The notes beneath the pieces are model-generated. The model did not search any database. It worked only from the letters and a program-made list of their open reading frames with translations, and had not been told where the DNA came from. A stretch of 35,151 nt of DNA from Desulfocapsaceae bacterium. Lineage in GTDB: Bacteria > Desulfobacterota > Desulfobulbia > Desulfobulbales > Desulfocapsaceae. The translations under genes and the position numbers were made by a program. Positions 9,595 to 17,829 of this stretch are shown piece by piece (positions within the stretch are counted from its first letter, which is position 1; the number at the start of each line of letters is the position of its first letter). Location of the stretch: positions 1 to 35,151 of the forward strand of contig JASJDT010000007.1 in the NCBI GenBank assembly GCA_030065655.1, read 5' to 3'.

Positions 9595-10521
9595 CTATAC
9601 CTGTGGTCTGGGATAGAGACCGGCCCTTTTAACTATCTCTTCCACCTTTTCTTCCCACTCAATTGCCATAATATGAAATCCTGCAACTCCTTCAACATTT
9701 TTCAGTCTTTCAATGGCTTCAACGCAGATTTTAATGCCTTCTTCCGGCTGCTCTTCCTTGGGGGTTGCAGCCATACGGTCAACAATTTCCTGGGGTACTT
9801 CCATGCCAGGTACCCGATTTTGCATAAATTTGGCAGCTCCGACCGACTTAATTGGAGTAATACCGGCGAGGATATAACATTTTTCATGCAATCTCCTGGC
9901 CCGTACACCCTCCATCCATTTTTCAAATTTGTCAACATTGAATATACACTGTGTCTGGATAAAGTCAGCACCTGCGTTTATTTTTTTGGCCAGACGCATG
10001 ACCCGCAGCTCAAAAGGATCGGCAAAAGGGTTGGCTGCGGCACCAATAAACATCTTTGGTGGATCTCCCTTCAAATCAGCTCCCCCCTGAAACTTTCCTT
10101 CATCACGCATCTGCTTGACCATCTGGATCAGCTGAACAGAGTCGATGTCATGGACGTTGGCAGCCATGGGATGATCACCGAATTTAGTGTGATCACCGGA
10201 GAGGCAGAGCATGGTATCGATTCCTAGAGAATATGCACCGATTATGTCTGCCTGCATGGCGAGACGATTGCGATCACGAGTAACCATCTGCAACAGGGGA
10301 TGCAGTCCCTGCTGTTTGGTGATAACCGAGGCGGCGAAACTGGACATTCTGACCATGGCGGTCTGATTGTCGGTGATATTGACAGCATCGACGACACCTT
10401 CCAGATATTTGCTCTTTTTCACCACTTCTTCCGGGAGGGCGCCGCGGGGCGGACCACATTCCGAGGTTACTGCAAGATGACCAGCATTTAAGACTTTTTC
10501 TAAATTGCTCTCTGTTTTCAT
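9595..10521 (-). CDS. metF: Methylenetetrahydrofolate reductase (MetF)
   Basis: TSECGPPRGA, VDAVNITDNQTAMVRMS, CRDRNR-type motif VTRDRNRLAMQ, AGADFIQTQCIFNV, LAGITPIKS. Start overlaps the metV stop (ATGA). Confidence 0.9.
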   Translation of the reverse strand: MKTESNLEKVLNAGHLAVTSECGPPRGALPEEVVKKSKYLEGVVDAVNITDNQTAMVRMSSFAASVITKQQGLHPLLQMVTRDRNRLAMQADIIGAYSLGIDTMLCLSGDHTKFGDHPMAANVHDIDSVQLIQMVKQMRDEGKFQGGADLKGDPPKMFIGAAANPFADPFELRVMRLAKKINAGADFIQTQCIFNVDKFEKWMEGVRARRLHEKCYILAGITPIKSVGAAKFMQNRVPGMEVPQEIVDRMAATPKEEQPEEGIKICVEAIERLKNVEGVAGFHIMAIEWEEKVEEIVKRAGLYPRPQV

Positions 10522-11186
10522 TCTGCCAAATCCTCTCTGATTATCTTTCGTGGACCACTCCCGCCACCGGAACGCCAATCCTTTGCCGGGGTAATCTCGA
10601 CAAAACTCTCTTCTTTTCCAAGAGCCTTGAGCCGATCCCAGATCAGCTGCCAGGCACAATCAACATCCTCACTGATCTCGCAATGCCCACCCGCTGAACC
10701 ACCGCATGGGCCATTCATCAGCTGTTTAGCACACCTGGCAATGGGGCAGATGCCGCCGGTTTCACCTAAGAGGCAATTGCCACAGCCCTGGCACCTTTCG
10801 GCCCAGACGCCCTGGCGCTCGGATGCCCCCATGAACTTGGTGTTTACTGCCGGGAAAATCGGTTTATCTTTGTAGCGCATGGCCAGCTGCTGGACACCAC
10901 AACCACAGGCCATGGACACTACCGCATCCACACCGGCAATCATGGAAACGATCTCCTCAACATACTCAGGGTCACATTGTCTCTCCAGGGTGTGCTGGCG
11001 AATGTCGATGGAAATGCCGCTTTTCAACAGAGCCATCTGCAGCCCGGAAGCGAGCAGTCCTACCTCTTTGCGTCCGCCGGCGGCGCAAACCGTTACACAT
11101 TCATTACAGCCTAGCAGAAGAATGCGTTTGTAGGGCTTGACGTATTCTATCAGTTCTTCTAAAGGTTTTCGTTCAGCAGTGATCAT
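10518..11186 (-). CDS. metV: MetV-like methylene-THF reductase C-terminal/zinc-binding domain partner
   Basis: GCNECVTVCAAGGRKEV, MACGCGVQ, CQGCGNCLLGETGGICPIARCAKQLMNGPCGG match the MetV/MTHFR_C family. Confidence 0.88.
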   Translation of the reverse strand: MITAERKPLEELIEYVKPYKRILLLGCNECVTVCAAGGRKEVGLLASGLQMALLKSGISIDIRQHTLERQCDPEYVEEIVSMIAGVDAVVSMACGCGVQQLAMRYKDKPIFPAVNTKFMGASERQGVWAERCQGCGNCLLGETGGICPIARCAKQLMNGPCGGSAGGHCEISEDVDCAWQLIWDRLKALGKEESFVEITPAKDWRSGGGSGPRKIIREDLAE

Positions 11187-11215
11187 CGTGGTTCAATCTC
11201 CTTCTGTTTTAGCCA

Positions 11216-11659
11216 TCAACAGGCCACTTGACCGGTTTGACCGGCGGTGGCGGATTTTATCGGGCTCGGTCCGAGCTCGCGTATTTTCTCAGTGATTGTC
11301 GTAGCGACCTCGGCAAAACGGTATCCCATGCCGGCGGACAGATACACCATTTCCAGCCGCTCCGGTTCAATGCCGATTTCTTCCATATATTTCCGGACAT
11401 ATTCTACTCTTCTCGCAGCTTTAGTGTTGCCACTTTTAAAATGGCAGTCGCCCTCAAGACAGCCTGCAACATAGACTCCATCCGCCCCTTTTTCAAAGGC
11501 CTTGACAATATGCAGGGCGTCAACTTTGCCGGAGCAGGGCACCCGGACGATTTTGACATTGGCGGGATAGGGCAGACGCTGGCTGCCAGCCATGTCAGCT
11601 GCTGTATATGCACAGTAGTGGCAGCAAAAGGCCACAATTACCGGTTCAAAATTCTTCAT
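11216..11659 (-). CDS. mvhD: Hydrogenase/heterodisulfide reductase iron-sulfur subunit, MvhD family
   Basis: VAFCCHYCAYTAADMAG, VRVPCSGKVD, GADGVYVAGCLEGDCHFKSGN. Confidence 0.93.
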   Translation of the reverse strand: MKNFEPVIVAFCCHYCAYTAADMAGSQRLPYPANVKIVRVPCSGKVDALHIVKAFEKGADGVYVAGCLEGDCHFKSGNTKAARRVEYVRKYMEEIGIEPERLEMVYLSAGMGYRFAEVATTITEKIRELGPSPIKSATAGQTGQVAC

Positions 11660-14600
11660 TACGCCTCAGCCTCCAAGCCATCAAAAAGTTTCTCTAATTT
11701 CGCTAAAATCCGGTCGTCCTCGAACTGCATGAGTTGAATGGCCTTGGCCGGGCATTCAGATGCGCAGAGACCACAGCCATGGCATTGGGCCGGATCGATT
11801 TCCGAATAGCCTTCTGCATTGATGAAGGGCACGTCAAACGGGCAGGCTCGAACGCATATGAGACAGGACGCACATTTATCACTGTCCACCCTGGCCGATG
11901 CTGCACCAAGATTGATGGAATCCTGAACAAGCATGGTCTGCGCGCGTGATGCCGCAGCTCTAGCCTGAACCAAACTTTCCCGGATGGACTTGGGCGAATG
12001 AGCCGTTCCGGCAACATAAAAACCGGGCATGGCCAGATCGACAGGCCGCAGTTTGACATGATCTTCGAGAAAATAACCATCATGAGTGCGCTGCAGCTTG
12101 AAGGTCATGGCAAGTTCCTCGGTGGAGTCCTTGTCGGCTATCAGTCCGGTACTGAGACAAAGATGATCTGCTTTTACTTTAAGCTCCATGCCCAGGATCG
12201 GATCATTGAAGGAAATTTCCAGCTTTTCTCCGGCCGCTTGCACCTGAGGAGGTTCCTCCATCTCGTAGCGGACAAAAATAACTCCTTTTGCCCGGGCCTT
12301 CTGATAATATTCCTCCTGGAAACCGTAGGTCCGCATGTCCCGGTAGAGCACAAAAATCCGGGTATCAGGATTAATCTCAGCCAGACGCAGCGCATTTTTC
12401 ACTGCATTCTGACAGCAGATGCGGGAACAATTAGGATTATCCGCGTTGCGAGAGCCAACACACTGGATCATCACTACATTTTCCCAGCGTTTTATCGCGT
12501 CAGGCTGTTCTTCGAGCATGGTCTGCAACTCGATCTGGGTTGAGACGTTGTCATGGCTGTCAAGAAGGTACTCTTCCGGCCGGTTGGGCTGGGCCCCCGT
12601 GGCCATGATAGTTACCCCATGATTGATCTGCCGGTAAAACATCTGCTTGCCCACCTGCATTCCAGTTGAGAACATTCCCGGCATACCATTATGATCGACG
12701 ATAATTGCTCCAGTGATCACCTCTATGAGCTTATGGGCCATCACCTGATCGATGAGTTCGGTGACGAATTGTTGAATATCATCGCCTTCCAGAGTTTTCC
12801 TGAGCTGTTTGGCTACGCCGCCCAGGTTGTTCGACTTTTCAGCGAGATACACCTTAAATCCCTGCTCGGCAAGCTCAAGCGCAGAAGTCATGCCGGTAAC
12901 CCCGCCGCCAACCACCAGAACATCTTTGTTCATGGGTAGGCTGTGCTCGGAAAGCGGTTTGGAAGCAATGGCCCCAGCCACCGCCATCTGAATTAGTTCC
13001 TGGGATTTTGCTGTTGCCTTAACCGGCTTGGCACCATGGACCCAGGTTGACTGATCGCGGATATTGGCCATCTCCAGCAGATATTTATTGAGTCCCGCCC
13101 GCCTGATCAGTTCCTGGAATTTAGCCTCGTGAGTCCTGGGCGAACAACCGCCGATAACCACCCTGTTAATTCCTTCGTCGATAATGGTCTGTTGTATCTG
13201 CTCCATGGATTCCCGGCTGCAGCCATGCCCCTTGGCCTGAGCTACAGCAACGCCCGGGAGTTTGGCTGCGTAGTCGACGAGTTTATCAACATCGGCAACC
13301 GCACCGATATTCTCTCCGCAATCACAGATGAACACACCGACCTTGGCATCTTCACCACTGACATCTCGTTCGGGGATAAGGGCAACCATATCCTTTTCTT
13401 CCTTGGGTGTGGTGGCAATGTCCTTGGCTGCCATGCAGGCAGCAGCACTGGCCTGGACCATGGTCTCGGGGATGTCCTTGGGTTCCTGCAATGTGCCACA
13501 GGTGTAGATGCCCGGCTTGGATGTGACCACCGGATTGAATCCGGTAGTGCGTGGAAAATTCTCATCATTGAGCTCAAGGCCCATGGTTTCCATGAGCGCT
13601 TTGGTATCATCACCCACCTTGAATCCGGTGGCCAGAACGACCATATCAAAATTTTCAGTGATCTTATTTGCATCTCCTTCCAGAGTATAGGAGAGCTCAA
13701 GATCATCTTTTCCTTCTGGTTGGAGAATAGAGTGGGGGCGGCTATGAATGAAGCGGATGCCAAAGTCATTTTTGGCTCTTTGGTAGTAAAGCTCGTAGTC
13801 TTTGCCAAAGGTTCGCATATCCATATAGAAAATCGTGGTTTCAATGTCCTCCTGAAAACGCTCCTTCGTCACCATGGCCTCTTTGAGGGCAAACATGCAG
13901 CAAGCGCTGGAACAATGTGACCCAGCTCCTTTCTGGATGCCTCTCGAGCCGATGCACTGGATCCAGGCTATTTTCTTCGGCTGTTTGTTGTTGGACGGTC
14001 TGAGCAGCTTCCCCTGGGTCGGTCCTGAGGCAGAGAGAATTCGCTCATATTCCAGACTGGTGACCACATCGGCCTTGGTGGCATAGTCAAGATAATCGAG
14101 ATGACTCGGATCAAACAGTTCGGCTCCGGTGGCCAGAACCACTGATCCACATTTAACCTCTCTGTTTCTACCGATGTCATCCGGCTCAATGGCTCCAGCC
14201 GGGCAGATCTTCACCAGTGCCTCAACATCCTCACATTTTTCCAGGTCGATGGAGTATGCCTGGGGTGTGGCCTGCGGGTAGCGCATGCAGGTCGGAGCCC
14301 GGTGGTCAAGTCCGGGGGTAAAACGTACACAATCGGGAAAAGCCTGGTAGCAGTCGCCGCAGGCGGTGCATTTTTCCAGGTTGATATAGCGCGGCGCAGT
14401 CTTCAGGGTTGCTGTGAAATTCCCCTTTTCTCCGCTGACCGCTGTCACCGTGGTTAAGGCGGCAAGCTCGATATGCTTCTGGCGGCCACTTTCAGATAGG
14501 TTCGGCGAGATTGTGCACAGATCGCAGTTATTGGTGGGAAATGTTCGGTCGAGCTGAGTCATCAAGCCACCGATGTTATGGTCTTTGTCCACCAGAATAA

Positions 14601-14706
14601 CATTTTTTTCAGCCTCGGCCAGGTCGAGGGCAGTACGAATACCACCAAGCCCACCCCCTATTACAAGCACCTTATCACTGCTTGGAAGCGTCTTTGATTT
14701 CTGCAT
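11659..14706 (-). CDS. hdrA: Double-module HdrA-like FAD/Fe-S protein (two HdrA-type flavin modules plus C-terminal 2x[4Fe-4S])
   Basis: Two dinucleotide-binding motifs (VLVIGGGLGGIRTALDLAE; VLVVGGGVTGMTSALELAE), two IQCVGSR-type motifs (AWIQCIGSR, MIQCVGSR), CTACGDCYQAFPDC, C-terminal CASCLICVRACP and CHGCGLCASECP. Confidence 0.92.
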   Translation of the reverse strand: MQKSKTLPSSDKVLVIGGGLGGIRTALDLAEAEKNVILVDKDHNIGGLMTQLDRTFPTNNCDLCTISPNLSESGRQKHIELAALTTVTAVSGEKGNFTATLKTAPRYINLEKCTACGDCYQAFPDCVRFTPGLDHRAPTCMRYPQATPQAYSIDLEKCEDVEALVKICPAGAIEPDDIGRNREVKCGSVVLATGAELFDPSHLDYLDYATKADVVTSLEYERILSASGPTQGKLLRPSNNKQPKKIAWIQCIGSRGIQKGAGSHCSSACCMFALKEAMVTKERFQEDIETTIFYMDMRTFGKDYELYYQRAKNDFGIRFIHSRPHSILQPEGKDDLELSYTLEGDANKITENFDMVVLATGFKVGDDTKALMETMGLELNDENFPRTTGFNPVVTSKPGIYTCGTLQEPKDIPETMVQASAAACMAAKDIATTPKEEKDMVALIPERDVSGEDAKVGVFICDCGENIGAVADVDKLVDYAAKLPGVAVAQAKGHGCSRESMEQIQQTIIDEGINRVVIGGCSPRTHEAKFQELIRRAGLNKYLLEMANIRDQSTWVHGAKPVKATAKSQELIQMAVAGAIASKPLSEHSLPMNKDVLVVGGGVTGMTSALELAEQGFKVYLAEKSNNLGGVAKQLRKTLEGDDIQQFVTELIDQVMAHKLIEVITGAIIVDHNGMPGMFSTGMQVGKQMFYRQINHGVTIMATGAQPNRPEEYLLDSHDNVSTQIELQTMLEEQPDAIKRWENVVMIQCVGSRNADNPNCSRICCQNAVKNALRLAEINPDTRIFVLYRDMRTYGFQEEYYQKARAKGVIFVRYEMEEPPQVQAAGEKLEISFNDPILGMELKVKADHLCLSTGLIADKDSTEELAMTFKLQRTHDGYFLEDHVKLRPVDLAMPGFYVAGTAHSPKSIRESLVQARAAASRAQTMLVQDSINLGAASARVDSDKCASCLICVRACPFDVPFINAEGYSEIDPAQCHGCGLCASECPAKAIQLMQFEDDRILAKLEKLFDGLEAEA

Positions 14707-14877
14707 TTCTACCTTCTTCTTTTACGTATTGCTGTGAATTTGGCATAATTCGTCATTAAAGAACGAGTTGCGCACCTCACCTTTGCTTTTTGCTGAGATG
14801 GACTAAGTACGTTCAGTTCTCATCAGCCTGCACACCTCAACGGCCATGCACTTGCCCTGGGCTGCGTGAAAGACTTC

Positions 14878-15750
14878 CTAAACTCCGGCGACATCAAAAA
14901 TTTCCGGAAGCTTATGCTCCCAGCCCAGGGTCTGCACCTTCACGCCCTGAGCTTTACCTTTGAGAGCGGCAATGGTCTCGCCGGCAATCTTGGTACCCTC
15001 AAGCTCCCGGTCAGGTGATTTACGTATCCGCCGGATGAGGTCATCACTGATATTGGCACCGGGCTCACTGTTGGCAATGTACTGGGCTATGGCCAGTGAT
15101 TTAAGCAGAAAAACCGTGGGAATAATGGGTACTCCCAGACCCTTGGCCTTGTCCAGAAAGCCGTCGAAGGCTGCAACATCAAAAACTGGCGGGGTAATGA
15201 TAAAGGAAGCACCCGCTTCAACCTTCTTGCGGGCAAACTCCAATTCTTTTGCCAGCATCTTTTCATCATCCCAGGGAGCAAGGGTACATCCTGCCGTAAA
15301 GGAAGGGATGCCGTCCAGTTCAAACCCTTCCATATCCTTGCCGGAGGAGAGCGAACGCAGTGCACTGAGCAATTCAAACTCATCAATATCATCGACCGTT
15401 TTGGCCTCGCGGTGATCACTTTGACTCATATCTTCGCTGTGGGTGACCACGATATTGCTGATTCCCAGTACATGGGCAGCCATGGCATCACCTTGCAGGG
15501 CAAGACGGTTTTTATCACGGCAGTACATATGCATAATGGTCTCGATGCCTTCTTGACGCATCAGCACTCCGCCTGCCAGTGCACTCATCCTGACAATGCC
15601 GTTGTCCATATCCGGCACGACGATGGCATCAACCCTGCCTTTGATGCGGCGGGCGTCATTGACCAACCTGGCAATATTCACACCTTTCGGGGTGTGCATT
15701 TCCGCCAGTACGGCGAATTCCTTTGTTGATAATTTCTTTTGAAAGCTCAT
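14878..15750 (-). CDS. Second MetF-like methylenetetrahydrofolate reductase
   Basis: VDAIVVPDMDNGIVRMSALAGGVLMRQEG, MYCRDKNRLALQGD, AGASFIITPPVFDV; same family as 9595-10521 but clearly diverged. Confidence 0.87.
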   Translation of the reverse strand: MSFQKKLSTKEFAVLAEMHTPKGVNIARLVNDARRIKGRVDAIVVPDMDNGIVRMSALAGGVLMRQEGIETIMHMYCRDKNRLALQGDAMAAHVLGISNIVVTHSEDMSQSDHREAKTVDDIDEFELLSALRSLSSGKDMEGFELDGIPSFTAGCTLAPWDDEKMLAKELEFARKKVEAGASFIITPPVFDVAAFDGFLDKAKGLGVPIIPTVFLLKSLAIAQYIANSEPGANISDDLIRRIRKSPDRELEGTKIAGETIAALKGKAQGVKVQTLGWEHKLPEIFDVAGV

Positions 15751-15826
15751 GGTTTATTTTTCCTCCAAGTCAGAGATATCGGTTTGCAATTCGCAGTATT
15801 CAATAGTTCGCATTCTGTTCAACGGA

Positions 15827-17149
15827 CTAAAACAGAGCTGATTCGGGATGAAAAACATCGACATCCTTCAAATCTTCTCCGAGATACTCACGCTCATTGG
15901 GTCCGAGTATGCCCAGTGAGAGGCAGATAAGGGTCCAGAGGTGAACCGTGTTATACGCCCCACCAAAATGATGGCCAATATCGTGAACCTGAGCATGACA
16001 GTTGTGACAACCGGTAATACAATAATCCGCACCGGTCTCCATTATTTGATCAAATTTGAACTTGCCGTAGGCCCGCCGTTCCTCCTGAAAGCCGGATTGG
16101 AGAAATCCGCCGCCGCCGCCGCAGCAATAATTGTTAGATCTATTGGGGGTCATCTCAACGACGTTTTCTTCGCCGACAACCTGTTTCACGACATAACGCA
16201 GATCTTCGGCAACGGCTTCACCATAGCCTTTCCGGACAATCTGGCAGGGATCCTGGATGGTGAATTTGATCTTCCTCTCCTTATTCCAGTCGGAGTTGAC
16301 CTTCAGGCGCCCCTCCCGGATCCATTTCGCATAGTATTGATATATTGAAGCTACTTCGAAGTTATGGTCGATGTTGAATTTTTTCAGTCCGGCCCGGACT
16401 GAGAAGGTGATGTGTCCTCACTCCGTGTTGAGAAAGACCTTGCACCCTAGTTCATCGGCCTGTTTTGCCGAAACCCGGGTGACGTGTTCCCAGCATTTAT
16501 TATCGGCGAGAAAGAGGCAATAGTTTTCCGCTGCCCAGCCTTTGCTGCCATAGGTCCAGTCAACTCCGGCCAGATGCAGAATTTTCCAGAGCGGTACCAG
16601 CTCATCGGGCTCGGTCACCGGTTCCCGGGAGTTCTGGTTGAGAAAAAAATGGGCGCCAGGCTTGTCGATCGGCGCCTGCATTACTTTAAATTCGGGCTGC
16701 GCCTCCTGATATTCGGCAAGCACGTCTTCAACGACAAACACAAAATCATCCGGAGCCGTACCCATGGCGCTGTTGGAATCATTCCGCAGGGCCATATCAC
16801 AGGAATCCCGTATTCCCTTGGGTCTTTCGTCGCGAGGCCAGCTGGCCCTGGCATTAAAAACCAACTGGGGAATATCTATTTTCATGGGACAGACATAGAT
16901 ACAGCGCTGACACATGGTGCACATCCATACCCAGTTTGACTTGGTTGCCTCTTCATCCATGCCCATTGCACACATGCGCAGAAACTTGCGCGGGTCCATG
17001 TGCTCAAGTCCAGAAGCGGGACAACCGGAGGCACAGGCGCCACAGGTCAGACAAAGATTGAGATTGCCGCCCTCCGGCAGAATCTCAGCAACCTTGTCCA
17101 TGAAGGAGCCCTGTTTTTTTCCTTTGATTATAATACTGCTTTCTGCCAT
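15827..17149 (-). CDS. Selenocysteine-containing HdrC-HdrB fusion (Fe-S/CCG-domain heterodisulfide reductase-like protein); in-frame TGA at 16418-16420 read as Sec
   Basis: ORFs 16418-17206 and 15827-16189 are in the same frame and the 16190-16417 interval has no other stop: ...CKVFLNTE-U-GHITFSVRAGLKKFNIDHNFEVASIYQYYAKWIREGRLKVNSDWNKERKIKFTIQDPCQIVRKG...NNYCCGGGGG...GADYCITGCHNCHAQ. N-terminus has CLTCGACASGCP and CTMCQRCIYVCP. The UGH position corresponds to the ECGH-type Cys of CCG domains. Confidence 0.88.
16384..16402 (-). promoter_or_regulatory. Candidate bacterial SECIS hairpin just downstream of the Sec UGA
   Basis: Minus strand TCAGTCCGG-G-CCGGACTGA, a perfect 9-bp inverted repeat starting 15 nt after the TGA; the apical loop lies about 23 nt from the TGA. 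Confidence 0.6.
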
Positions 17150-17221
17150 TGATTTCGTCCTTGTACTGTTGTTGCTATCTGGTTTGGCTGCCGATGGTGC
17201 CGACACCCCCTGCCAATTACG

Positions 17222-17458
17222 TCAACTGCGCTTGCGAATACGCATCCGCTCAAACGTATCCGTGTCTGTATGACCCTTGCTTACCAGTATTTCGTACTCC
17301 TCCTGCGGTAAAACCTTGAGCAGATCCTGGCGTATATCCGCATCTATCCCTCGCACTTCCAGAATCTCCGAGGGGCTCATACTACTCAACACCTGGGTCA
17401 CCTTCAATAGCGATATTGAAGAAAGTGAATCCCTGAAATCTATTGTTTTTTTTACCAT
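17222..17458 (-). CDS. TusA-like fold small protein lacking the catalytic cysteine
   Basis: IDFRDSLSSISLLKVTQVLSSMSPSEILEVRGIDADIRQDLLKVLPQEEYEILV aligns by eye with the TusA pattern (LDxRGLxCPxPLLKxxxALxxLxxGexLeVxxxDpxxxxDlxxxlxxxGhell) but has no Cys. The TTG start at 17485 is an alternative. Confidence 0.6.
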   Translation of the reverse strand: MVKKTIDFRDSLSSISLLKVTQVLSSMSPSEILEVRGIDADIRQDLLKVLPQEEYEILVSKGHTDTDTFERMRIRKRS

Positions 17459-17514
17459 TTCTGTCAATATCCAGACAAAGGTCAAAGTCTACGATCTACC
17501 AGGCAGCATATGAA

Positions 17515-17529
17515 GCAACATCTGCGCCA
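17515..17529 (-). promoter_or_regulatory. Candidate sigma-54 (-24/-12) promoter for the tusA-like/hdr/met cluster
   Basis: Minus strand C-TGGCGC-AGATG-TTGC-T against consensus YTGGCACGRNNNTTGCW; about 57 nt upstream of the ATG at 17458; divergent from a sigma-54 activator gene. Confidence 0.65.
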
Positions 17530-17829
17530 GCGTGCAATCAGAAATACTTAAAAATCACATAAGCATTAGTGCCTTAAAAATTCATTACAGCCATAAAAAA
17601 CGAGAAAACGGAAATGAAACTTAAAACCGCTTGGTTAGAACCTGCATCCAAGGCACTTATACCCCCTTGTGGGGTGCTAGTATTGTGGGATAACTCAACG
17701 GATTAGACACCGTGTTTTAACACTGATGCTACAACGTAGGAGTGCTAAAACAAATAGATTTGGCAATGAACTGTTAAATTGTTTAAAGTGTTTAGCTTTA
17801 CAAGTGTTAAGGGCTTAACAGAGGGATAC

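Noticed and set aside
9673-10227. 184-aa plus-strand ORF
   Set aside because: Antisense to metF with no domain signature; other antisense ORFs (e.g. 11998-12543, 14960-15415, 16484-16939, 27843-28427) were rejected for the same reason.
11216-11218. Possible Sec readthrough at the TGA ending mvhD
   Set aside because: Readthrough adds only WLKQKEIEPR before another stop and the domain is already complete; an ordinary stop.
13129-13920. 263-aa plus-strand ORF (the longest antisense ORF)
   Set aside because: Wholly antisense to the well-supported hdrA-like gene; no recognisable domain.
16418-17206. HdrC-like ORF as a complete protein, with 15827-16189 as a separate gene or a pseudogene frameshift
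   Set aside because: Same frame, a single TGA at a conserved Cys-type position, and no other disruption; Sec recoding explains this better than decay.
17762-17780. TTGGCAATGAACTGTTAA as a sigma-54 promoter for the activator gene
   Set aside because: Has a -24-like TGGCA but no GC at the -12 position with correct spacing.
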